From the NCBI GenBank assembly GCA_028455995.1, contig JABELC010000003.1:2604001-2668000 (forward strand): a DNA stretch of 64,000 bases, in the 5' to 3' direction. Both the position numbers and the translations under genes were made by a program. The DNA comes from Scleromitrula shiraiana (taxonomy: Eukaryota; Ascomycota; Leotiomycetes; Helotiales; Sclerotiniaceae). How positions within the stretch are numbered: position 1 is the first letter of the stretch; every line of letters starts with the position of its first letter. Under the pieces are notes generated by a model. It ran no database searches. It had not been told where the DNA came from and worked only from the letters and a program-made list of their open reading frames with translations. This document shows, one piece after another, positions 32,199 to 42,719 of this stretch.

Positions 32199-34424
32199 AT
32201 GAGATTTTTGCCTCGAATGGGAAAGAACCACCATGTTGGTTCGTTCGGTATTAAAAAACCAAAAGGAGAAGCGGGTTCTTCGGTTGTTGCTATCTTCGTC
32301 GGCTTATTCGTTGCGTTTGGTGGTGTGCTATTCGGGTTCGTCTAATTTTCCCTTCTCCGCGCCCCCCCTTTACATAGCCCCCTACCAAATAAACCGAAAA
32401 TCCAAAACCCCCACTCCCCTCCTTTCCCCCTTCCCACTAACACCTCAAAAGCTACGACACCGGCACAATCGGTGGAATAATAACCATGCGCTTCTGGCTC
32501 GACACCTTCTCAACCGGCTACATCGATCCCAAAACCAACCAACTCGGCATCACATCCACAGAACTATCACTCATCGTGTCGATTCTCTCGGCAGGCACAT
32601 TCTTTGGCGCGTTAATTGCGGCGCCGATTGCGGATTGGTTTGGGCGGAGAAAGGCGCTGTTGATTAGCTTGTTGGTTTTTTCGTTCGGGGTTACGTTGCA
32701 GGTGATTTCGGTCGCGATTCCGCTTTTTACGGCGGGTAGGTTTTTTGCGGGGTTGGGGGTGGGTTTGGTTTCTATGTTGGGTGAGCTTTTGAATATGGGT
32801 GTTTGGTTTGTGGATGCATGTCTTTGAGTGTGACTTATGTGTGTTTGTGTGAATGGCTTGCTAACGAGTTTTATGTTTGAAGTTCCTTTGTATCAGTCTG
32901 GTGAGTTCTAGCTTTCATTGCCATGTAAAAGTCGTGTTTGAGACTAATTTATTTGAAGAAACTGCTCCGAAATGGATTAGAGGTAGTATTGTGGGTGCAT
33001 ATCAACTCGCAATTACCATTGGATTACTTCTTGCTGCCGTCGTTGATAATTCCACTAAAGGTCGCAATGATTCCGGATCTTATAGAATCCCAGTTGCTGT
33101 CCGTAAGTTTCAATTATATATCAATCATTATCACTCTAAATATCAGAATGAATGCAAATACTAAAGATGATACACAGAATATCTATGGGTTCTAATTCTA
33201 GGCACGGGGCTTCTGTTCCTCCCGGAAACTCCTCGCTACCTCATTAAACGAGGCCGTCATGATAAAGCTGCTAAAGCGCTTGGGAGACTTAGAAGACTAG
33301 CTGTCACGGATCCGTATTTGATTGATGAATTAGCGGAAATTGAAGAGAATTTCAGACACGAACAATCGCTTGTAAAGGGTTCTTCGTATCGTCAATTCTT
33401 CAAATGGCATACTTTAGGTAAAAGGTAAGATAAATATACCTATTCATTGATACACAAACCCCCTTCTTCCCCCCCTCCCGAACAAACCAAAAAAAAAAGG
33501 AAAAAACAACCTACTAAATACTAACTAACCCCCACTAGACTCCTAACAGGCTGTATGCTCCAAGCCCTTCAACAACTAACCGGCATAAACTTCATCTTCT
33601 ACTACGGAACCTCCTTCTTCGCCGCCTCGGGCATAAAAGAACCCTTCATAACCAGCATGATCACCTCCTCCGTAAACGTCTTCTCCACCCTCCCCGGCCT
33701 CTATCTCGTCGAAGCCTGGGGCAGGAGAAGACTCCTCATGTTTGGCGCTCTCGGCATGTTCGTCTGTCAGATGATCGTGGGAGCCGTGGGGACCGCGTTT
33801 CCGGATGCTCAGAATCAGGCCGCGCAGCAGTCTCTTGTTGTACGTTCAAGTTTTCTCTCTATCTTATCCCCCCCCCCAAATAAATAAACCATCACATCCC
33901 CGCTAACATCACATCCCCCCACCCCCCAGGCCTTCGTCTGCATCTACATATTCTTCTTCGCCTCCTCCTGGGGCCCGATCGGCTGGGTCATCCCCGGCGA
34001 GATCTTCCCGCTCGCCGTCCGCGCCAAGGGGATCTCCCTCACAACCGCCAGCAACTGGCTCCTCAACTGGGCCATTGCCTATTCGACGCCTTACCTTGTG
34101 AATCCCGGCGCGGGCAATGCGAATCTCCAGGCGAAGATTTTCTTCGTCTGGGGCGGCTGCTGTCTCTTGTGTGCGGTGTTTGTGTACACCCTGGTTTATG
34201 AGACGAAGGGGTTGAGTCTCGAGGAGGTCGACGATATGTATGAGGAGGTGGAGGGCGCGTGGAGAAGCACGCATTGGGAACCGCCGGAGGGGAGGGGGAA
34301 TGCGAGGGTGGGGAGGGGTCTGAGCGTGGGGGATACTTCGAATGCTGAGAAGGATGTGAATGGGAATGGGGAGAGTCGTTTGAATGGAAGTAGTGGTCAT
34401 AGCGAGAATGTAGCTTCTGCTTAG
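32199..34424 (+). CDS. MFS hexose transporter (sugar porter family)
   Basis: Seven exons (32199-32335, 32452-32780, 32883-32900, 32959-33102, 33178-33424, 33539-33839 and 33930-34424) join in phase to 556 aa. The third exon is only 18 bp and supplies VPLYQS, the conserved turn before ETAPKWIRGS. The sugar-porter signatures are FGGVLFGYDTGTIGGI (TM1), ADWFGRRKAL, AGRFFAGLGVGLVSML, LPETPRYLIKRGR, LQQLTGINFIFYYGTSFF (TM7), VEAWGRRRLLM and SWGPIGWVIPGEIFP, followed by VYETKGLSLEEVDDMY. Twelve membrane spans fit. It should import glucose or related monosaccharides by proton symport at the plasma membrane. The substrate is inferred from QQLTGINFIFYY. The C-tail is about 70 residues and Gly/Asn-rich, shorter than the signalling tails of Snf3/Rgt2 sensors, so a transporter is more likely than a sensor. 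Confidence 0.94.
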
Positions 34425-34784
34425 TGAATGGAGCGAGCGAGTGGAACGAGCTGGTAAGTGGTACGAGCTGGTGGGTCAGTTATTATTATTTTGCTACGGG
34501 AATGGGGTATCAGTATATTATAACTGGAATATCAGTTTTTATTAGTTGGCTAGCGATATGCTGATGTATTTGTATTTATCGTTCTTTGTAATCTTATATA
34601 TTGGATGGAATCTTTGTTTCGATTAGTAAGCATTATGGTACTAGTATATAGTAGTGCAGTAGTAGTACTATAGTTAGATTTATAATATATTAATATACTT
34701 CCGAGTCTAAATACTACTATTTCCTTCTTATGAGCGACTATTAGTTACGTTGAAATGCTTCAACTTCAAGTTGTTTAGAGTATA

Positions 34785-35863
34785 CTCGGTTAAATTAAAC
34801 TTGAAGCACGCGCTAAATTGCCGAATAACTGAACCTCAAAATCGATAATTTCAAGTTTGTATAAATCATCTTTTGCCAGTGCGTTGATATTATAAAGATT
34901 TTAAAATTCATAATACTAGTATTTAATTAGATATAAAATAAAAATTATATATATTAAAAATACTACATAAAAAATACAATATAATACTACTACTACTAGT
35001 AATAAAATTAAGAAGAATACTAGTACTACTAGTATGATATAATATTTATTACTAACTTCAAGTTGAAGTTACTACTAGTACTACTAGTAAGCAATATCAT
35101 GATCATACTACTAGTAGTAACTTTGAGTTTTAAAAACTAATAGTATTAAAATTATTTTAAATTTCTATATAATATAGTAGTAATACTAGTACTAGTAGTT
35201 TCAACTTGAAGTTATAGTAGTATTTTTATAATTATTATAGTAGTATTAGTACTAGTATTACTACTAGTACTAGTAGTAAGATATTATTTAATATACTACT
35301 AGTAGTATAATTTAAATTTGAATAAGTTTTTGATATTTTTAACTTGAATGTTTTTAAAGAATTGAAAATATTTTTTAATCTTGATTTTCTACTAGTAATA
35401 TCACTATCATGATCATAATATTAAATTTTAAAATATAATATTTATATTAAATAAGAGTTTTTTTTTTCATGATCATGATATTATATTCAAATATATCTTT
35501 ATTATATTTTAATATAAAATATTAAAGAAATTAAAAATTAATTTAAATAAAAATATTAAATTTATCACTAGTACTACTAGTCACGTAGTACTAGTAAATT
35601 GAATAATATTTTAACTTGAATATGATATTATAGACAACTTGAACTTGAAGTTTAAGTTATAAAAAGATATCTTGATTAAAAGAAAGTATATAAATGTATA
35701 ATTAGTAATTAAACTAATTAAAATGATATTAATTATATTTTAGTAATTGAAACAATATTGATCGATTTATTTATGTTGACGCGGCAAAAGATGATTTATA
35801 CCAAATCGTCGATTTTGAGGTTATTCGGCAATTGGCGCGTGTTTCAATTTTAATTTAGCCGAG
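34785..35863. mobile_element. TIR element, copy 1 (non-autonomous, decayed), 1079 bp
   Basis: The left end starts CTCGGTTAAATTAAA and the right end is its reverse complement (TTTAATTTAGCCGAG). The inverted repeats run 34785-34877 and 35783-35863 and match at most positions, including ACGCGC, ATTGCCGAATAAC, CCTCAAAATCGA and TATAAATCATCTTTTGCC. The left arm has a short TGAA insertion. TA lies directly outside both ends (34783-34784 and 35864-35865), as expected for a TA target duplication. The interior is AT-rich, has no ORF, and is full of ACTAGT and CTTGAAGTT words. TA targeting suggests a Tc1/mariner-type (Fot1/pogo-like) DNA transposon family. This is inferred from ends only; no transposase remains. 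Confidence 0.8.
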
Positions 35864-35979
35864 TACTAGTACTAGTATGGATATTTAAGCAAGTTTTAGA
35901 TTAAATTGCTTTCGGATATTTGGTTGCAAAAATATAGGCATTCGAATCCTCTTGAAAACTCGTCTATTTGCTTTTGAGT

Positions 35980-36031
35980 ATCTATATCTATATCTATATC
36001 TATATCTATATCTATATCTATATTTATATCT
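35980..36031. repeat. TATATC hexanucleotide array
   Basis: About eight units of TATATC (CTATAT on another register) with one variant unit at the end. It lies just outside TIR element copy 1. Confidence 0.9.
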
Positions 36032-37765
36032 AGTTAAAAATGTTATTAGAATACATACAGAAAAAACGAGATGTGTATATATATATGAAGAAAACTTTAT
36101 ATTCCCCCTCTACCGCTTTCCCACAATAATATAATCGAGGCGCGGTGAACAAGAAAGAAGATGGTGTGAAAAGATTTCAATTTTATATTATTTTCCATGC
36201 ATGTAGTGATTAAGGGGGGGTATAGTAGGGGAATGGAGATTATGTACGTGTATGTGTATTTGTGTGAGGGGAATATCTTATTTTAAATGTTCATTCGTGA
36301 GGAAGAGACGAGGAGGTGGGTGGGTGGGTGTGAGGAGATATGTATGTATGTGCAGTGGGTGAAGTATTCCGTGGTAGATACGTTCAGCAATTTAGATCTT
36401 AGATAAAACTACTCTTACATCACCATCACGATGAGGTACCCATCACACCGGTATATATCATATCCAATGTCTCTAAGCTCAACGAACATAAAGCATCCCC
36501 CCAAAAATGCACCTGCAACAAAAAAAAGAAAATAGGGTAATTTCCAGAGTATGTGTCTAGCAGATGTGGGGAGAAGGTAAAAACCCCAAGGAACAGGCCG
36601 TGGACATTAACTATCCATACTGGATGACCTCGGTGTTGGTGATATGTTGGTAATTCGAATATGTGTTGCTTCTTTGGGGTGAGTTGTGGCTGTCGTTTAT
36701 GCATAGGATGGATTGTATTTTTGTGTATGTTGGGGGCTGGAAGTTAGAATTTGGATATTTTTGGATGTTGTGTTGGGAGATGAATTGATGAATTGATGGT
36801 GTAGATGGTGTAGATGGTGTAGATATGACAGTGCCAAGTTGTATGTATATGGTTATCAGAGCCGGCAGATCCATGGCTGTGTAGATGCAATACTTAAGAT
36901 AGAATGTTATTTGATAGTTATCGATATATGTGATTGTAGTACATGCATATCAGTTCGATGTAGTGCTCCAAATACCCCTCATATATAACTGAACTCGGCG
37001 AGCAATCGAATAAATTTAATAAATGGTTACCATCAAAATCGCCATATCAACTTCCTTATTGAACCCCCTTCAAAAGCAACAGTACGGCGCATGATCGAGA
37101 TTTTCTCCCATTTGAGATATCCAATCGGTTCTTTCTTTCGGAAATTATCCTGACATGTTATCCATTGAGAAAGAAAAGAAAGGGAAAATGAAATCTCGGT
37201 GCCGAATCGACAAATTATCTGATATCTTCTCTCGAGAGTCGAGCCTTCTTTTTGTTGTTTGTTTATTCAAAAATCTTGAGAACCGGATATACGTAGATAA
37301 CATTCATGTGAATAAGCCGATCAGTTAGTGGATCGGCAAAAGAAAAATGGTCAACTTAGGTTTTGATAGGGTGCATTTGTATGAAGGGAAGCTGCAGATG
37401 TGAGGCGAAGCTACGTGAGTAGAGACGTATTGTCGAGCGGCTCATAAATGTCTGTAGAATTGATAGACAAGGGGATTGTTGACCATTAATTCTAGCAAGA
37501 GAATTAGAGTTCTGATGTTGACGTTGAGAATAGTAACAATTGCATAATTCAAGTGTTGGATGGAGAGGAAGAAGAATATTGTATATTGTAAGCGTGGACA
37601 CTTGGATATAGTGTCTTCCCTACACTCCTTGTATATACAATAATGAATAATTACAAAAAAGATACTGTAAATATTTGACATTGAAGAAAAGAAAGAAAAG
37701 TGTGTGATATTCGTGACCTGTTTCCATCGCCTTTTCATACATCCATCCACCCATATATATCATTC

Positions 37766-39179
37766 CTACCACAGTTCCACGGGCTCATCATAATCGTACT
37801 TCTTCCTCACTGGGGCTGATCCTGGTAAACTCGGCGGAACATATGGTTTGATAACCCATTTTCTCTCCCCTTCCATATCTTCCTGGGCTGGTCGTTGCGT
37901 CTGATAATATGGCGAATTAGGATTTCTGAGCTGATTCTCGCTTTGTTTTCGGAGATGAGCTTGACCTTGATTGAAATTCCGAGTATGCACTTGTTGATTA
38001 TGGGACATAGTGTTACCGCCTATTCTGAACAAACCTTTTATACTGGATTTGAATGAAGAAAGAGGTGATTTGGGAGTGGTAGGTGGAGGTTCAAAGTACG
38101 GAACATTCAAGTTATTGCCGGACGCATTGCTAGATTTGCTGTGTTCTCGTTGACGAGAGGCTTGAACTTGGTCTGGGAAGGCGAAACTATCAGGGCGAGG
38201 TGACGAAATTTTTCCGAAAAAGCGATGGGATTGACGACGGTAACCAACATGATAAGGATATTGATAATGTGGAGGATCCAAGAGAGCACGGCGCCGACGT
38301 GAACGAATTAAATATATGAAGAGCGCGACACAAATGAGGACGAAAGGAATCGTAAGAGAAAGCGCAAGAATTAATCCCAATTTGTGAGCTTTATCATTGG
38401 TTGTAGTTGAGGCGGATGTGACATTGAATGCGTGTGAAGTAAAATATTGAGTTATGGAGGTAGTATTCCCATTATCATCCAGTGTACCAGGTTGCTGTCA
38501 ACAAGTCAGAATAATGTAAGAAAAGAAGCTTTGAAATTCTGACATTAAGAATAGAGAATAAGAGAAAAAGTCCAGAGTATGTCGAGGATATGAAATTCCA
38601 GTAACAATTCCGGCAATGTGAAGTGAATGAAATTCCCAAAGTAGAAAAATTGACATTTTTATGTCATGTTTATATAGACGGTGATCTGAATCCAGATGGA
38701 TACGAACCATAGCCAAATGCTTGGCAGTCACAAAGTGAAGTTCATTATGAGTAAGATTAACCATGACATAGAAATCGTTGACTTACGAGTAGAAGATAGA
38801 ATACTGGGGAAGAAGAAAGTGAGAACTCGTAAGCTTGAACAGTCCAGTTCAAGGAGATATCGGCTCCATCGTAAGATTCTGTGTTCCGATATGAGTAGAT
38901 GAAAAACTTGATTATTGAGAACATCATACCTAAAAGTGCCGGCCCTTTAGTATATCCCTCGCCATCTGAATTCTGATTCCATATTGCGATTGTATAGTTG
39001 GTGAGACTAGTTGTCCACGATATGGTTTGTTGATCTCCGATAGCCCAAACTGGATTTGCAGTCGCCGCTGCACGTGGATTAATAAACTCCCCAGGAGATG
39101 ATAAAAGCGATGAGGCCAGCACCGTATTGATAAAACAGAACAAAAAGATTGGAAGATACATCATGGATTTTGCTGCCAT
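37766..39179 (-). CDS. Secreted/plasma-membrane single-pass protein with Kre9/Knh1-like ectodomain
   Basis: Three exons, 38930-39179, 38787-38878 and 37766-38494, give 356 aa with matching phases and GT..AG introns (51 and 292 bp). The start MAAKSMMYLPIFLFCFINTV is a signal peptide. The ectodomain (ANPVWAIGDQQTISWTTSLT, YTIAIWNQN, SLNWTVQAYEFSLSSS) resembles the small beta-sandwich of Kre9/Knh1-like or Ser-Thr-rich GPI-anchored fungal surface proteins. A Thr/Asn-rich stalk is followed by one membrane span (LGLILALSLTIPFVLICVAL) and the basic stop-transfer RSRRRR. The cytosolic tail of about 200 residues is Ser/Pro/Gln-rich, ending DYDEPVELW. The topology is seen in the sequence; the ectodomain family is inference. 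A cell-wall sensor or adhesion role is possible but unproven. The 292-bp intron is long for this window. The gene is flanked by repeats on both sides. Confidence 0.75.
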
Positions 39180-39821
39180 ATGCAGGCGCGCAGCGTTATC
39201 CTCAAGAACATGTGGCAAAGGCTTGAAAATAAGAGGTATTTGGAACCAAATGTTCGATGTACTACCATGGTCATCTCTATATATTGATGATATGCCAGGA
39301 TAGCAGCTAATCTAATCCCTCCGAGCTGTATTGCGCTAATACTGAGGCTTTGCATGTACATGTTCTTCTGAGAAGGATTCAAGCATACCTGCAAAGATCG
39401 ACGGAAATGATAGGTGACCAAATTGTACGTGATACAAACCTGGTCATAAGCAATTTATGAAGCCATCATTATGCTGAATGTTGGGGGTACCGAACTCTCG
39501 GGCCATATGAGAAGGCTTTCATGCATTCATCCTATGGGATGAACACGGAACAAGCGCGTACTACATACTCCACGCACTCACTTTCTTGAAAAGTAGAAAT
39601 TGCTCTAACACAAATCTGGATGCTACCTCATACAATGAAGCATCAATTTGGGGATAAGAGGTCCCAGAAAACAATAAACCCCAGAACCATACTGCATGAA
39701 ATAAGAAGCATCTAGGTAAATATCCAGAACGGCAGGTCACTGAAAAGGTTTGAAGTGGGTCCCAGAGCCGTTTGTCCTGCAACTTGAAATAGAAACAAAA
39801 AAATGGAGTCTTCTTACTGTA

Positions 39822-40961
39822 CTCGGTTAAATTAAAATTGAAGCACGCGCAAATTGCTGAATGATCTCAAAATGCACGATTTTGTATGAATCATTTTATT
39901 TTAAATGATTTATATTTTTATCAATATTACTTTAATTAATAAGATATAATTAATACCGATATCATATCATCTTAATTATTTTAATTGATTATATAACTTG
40001 TAACTATATAGTATATTTTTTTATAAACTTATAATATTATATTAAAATATTATTTAATTTGATATTTAATATTTTGATTCAACTTGAAATTTATTATCAT
40101 TTTTTTGAATATTTTATTATATGAAAAATTAATAAAAATACATTCAAGTTTAAATATCATGATATAGAAAAAAGCTTTTATTTAATATAAATATTATATA
40201 TATTAATCTGCGTATTAGAAACATATAAAAAATATACTAACATTATAATATTAATAATAAAATTAAAGAAAACTTAAATAATACTACTACTAGTAGTATT
40301 TCTAAATATTAAATATTATTATAATTTTGATTTTTGAAAATTCTCGCCTTGAAAATCATTTGAAATTTTTATATATAATAATTTATAATTTTATAATTAC
40401 TATCATATTAAAGTATTACTAGTATTTAATATAATAACTTGAATTTAAATTACTCCTAGTCTTAGTTTCAATAAATTCTTAATATTTTTAAAATTGTTAA
40501 AATATTTCGGAAGTTTTTTTTATTTTAATTTTTTAAAAATATTATGCTCAAATTACTAGCACTAGTATTATCACTATGACTTTGAAAATATAATGTTTGT
40601 ATTATATATATTTTTATTATTTTCTAATATAATAATTTATTTAATTTAAAACTTCAAGTTGAATATCAATGATTCAAGTTTGAAATTAAAATTATTAAGT
40701 TATTATTACTATCTTTCAAGTTATTTAATGTTTAATTACTATTATTACTACTATTAGTAGTAATACTAAAAAATATTTAAATATAGAAATAATTCATATT
40801 TACTACTAGTACTAGTAAATAATTCTATAAATGATTAATTAATTTATTTACATTCAAGTTAGTACTAGTATTCAATAAACTTTAAAGATGATTTGTACAA
40901 GATTATCGATTTTAAGATTATTCGGCAATTTAGCGCGTGCTTTAATTTTAATTTAATCGAG
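39822..40961. mobile_element. TIR element, copy 2 (non-autonomous, decayed), 1140 bp
   Basis: The ends match copy 1: left CTCGGTTAAATTAAA at 39822, right TTTAATTTAATCGAG ending 40961, with inverted repeats of about 78 bp (to 39900 and from 40884) sharing GCACGCGC, AATTGC-GAAT and ATTTGTACA/TTTGTATGA variants. TA flanks both sides (39820-39821 and 40962-40963). The interior resembles copy 1 in the same orientation: for example AATATTTTTAA and TATCACTATGACTTTGAAAA here correspond to AATATTTTTAA-like and TATCACTATCATGATCATAA text at 35330-35420. It has no ORF. The right-arm differences from copy 1 are mostly C-to-T/G-to-A changes, as repeat-induced point mutation would give. Confidence 0.8.
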
Positions 40962-41139
40962 TATTTAATGCTTTCGTTCTCATTGCGCTAATATGAGAAT
41001 TATCATTGGTTCTCGATTGATTAGATGTTCTCGGTTGATTAGATGTACATCTAGTGGATATACCGTCACGGTGATTCGAGTCGGACCCCTTATTACTAGT
41101 ATGTGATCTATGAAAGACCCTTACTAGTACTATGTGCTC

Positions 41140-42010
41140 TATGAAAGTAAGGAGTATATTAATATTATAAATAAAATCACTTTTTTATTGATGTGAAATT
41201 GAATATTTTCAATATAAAATTTATTTATTGATTATAATACGAGTCATGGAAAATTTATATTAATTATATCATAATAATATTCAACTTCAAGTTGACTCGG
41301 AAGTAATAAGTTTCAAGTTATAAGTTCAAGTTATAAATGATTATATATACTAGTAGCAACCTGAAATAACAAATAAAATTATATAGTTATTTACTACTAC
41401 TACTAGTATATTAATAATATAATATACTATATTCAAGTTAGTACTATATATAAATAATTAAAATCACTGGCAACTTGAACTTGAAAAATCATAATGATAT
41501 AATTTAAAATTTATACTAGTAGTAGTAGTACTAGTACTATGAGACTCGAAAGTCCGAGTCTTTTTATATTTAAAAATTATAAAAGGTTATTTTTAATTAC
41601 CAGTAAATATTTTATTATTAAATTATAAAATAGACAAAACTTGAAGAAAAAAGAATTTAATCAATTTATATATATAAAGAGTTAATTTAATATATATAAA
41701 TAAATATCTGAATATTTTCAAGTTTTATCGATTTGAAAAAAATAAAAACTTGAACAAATGAATTTTTTTTAAATCTTCAAGTTCAAGTTCAAGTTTTTAG
41801 TTATATTATTTATATACTAGTGATTAAAAAAAATATCAATTCAAATTCTTTTTTTTTAAATTTTCTCCATTATATTATTTATATAATTAATTTTTTTTAT
41901 AAATATCATAAAAAATCTTTCTTTAAAAATACTATCGAATAATTTTTAAATATCTATAAAAAAATAAGTAAAAATTCATACTAGTTTCAAAGTTATATAA
42001 CTTTTATTAT
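41140..42010. repeat. AT-rich block without clear ends
   Basis: Composition and words match the other decayed blocks: ACTAGT at about 41350, 41400-41410 and 41510-41535, CAACTTCAAGTTGA at 41281, and long A/T runs. No TIR of the 34785 family bounds it. GAGACTCGAAAGTCCGAGTC (41540-41560) is a rare GC-rich, partly palindromic island inside it. Confidence 0.55.
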
Positions 42011-42250
42011 ATAAACCATGGAATTGTTGAAACCATAAGGACCTAGTATCAACAAGATTAGCTCTAGAATTTCTGTCTCAGTTCAAGAAAACACAAGGTC
42101 AGGTACAGGCACATAAGATGTTCCATTCACTCGGGGATGAGAAGGAAAGTAATAGAGAATCCTTTGGATATGTGATGTGAGCGGGAATACCGCGTGTCGC
42201 TCTCAAGGTTACTGCCACCAAGGAAAGGAGGAAGTGGAGAAGTATAATAT

Positions 42251-42719
42251 GGGTCCACGCGGACCTGAAGTATTGTACGGAGGTCTGGTTCAGACTCTAG
42301 TGGAATGCCCTATAAATTTAAAAAATACCAGAAAAGAGGTTAATGGTACAGGTCTGATTAGTCAGCAAAATGGAGGCTCTTATAGCCCTTTTCGTTACCT
42401 AGTTTTATTAGATCCACAACTTCAACAATACAACTACTAGTACAATTACCCCAACTGGATCCTGTCTTTTCTATACCCTATAAGCATCTATAAATTACAA
42501 TTATATATATTTATATAAATTATTAGGATTTATTTAAATAATATTTTTGATTCAAATTATAAGCTAAAATCGAAACTTATAAAATTTTTACATATTTTAT
42601 ACATATTATGAAAAAAACAAACCACTATAATTTAGTGCTGTAGAGCCTATAAGCTACAGGGTATTCTACTAGAGTCTGAACCAGACCTTCGTAAGTCCAC
42701 GGGCTTAACTTGCGGACCC
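42251..42719. mobile_element. 469-bp inverted-repeat element (MITE-like)
   Basis: The block begins GGGTCC and ends GGACCC. Within each end a 36-bp arm (42276-42311 and 42658-42693) is inverted and differs at only about four positions; both contain GGTCTGGTTCAGACTCTAG or its complement. The arms enclose 346 bp of AT-rich DNA with no coding frame. It shares no sequence with the 34785 family. Target duplication is not evident; the flanks read AATAT and TTTTA. Confidence 0.65.

Larger units (their letters stand above)
34425..37765. other. 3.3-kb repeat-rich intergenic region
   Basis: The region holds the first terminal-inverted-repeat element (34785-35863), flanking AT-rich DNA, a TATATC array at 35980-36031, and then about 1.7 kb of ordinary non-coding DNA. 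A GATGGTGTA tandem (three copies) sits at about 36796-36824. Overlapping minus-strand frames of 87-102 codons at 36426-36874 and 37356-37750 have no recognisable motif. Confidence 0.55.

Noticed and set aside
36426..36874. Two overlapping minus-strand frames (92 and 87 codons)
   Set aside because: No motif, no splice link, and a three-copy GATGGTGTA tandem in the frame; judged chance.
42177..42440. An 87-codon plus-strand frame
   Set aside because: It crosses the left arm of the 469-bp inverted-repeat element and has no motif.
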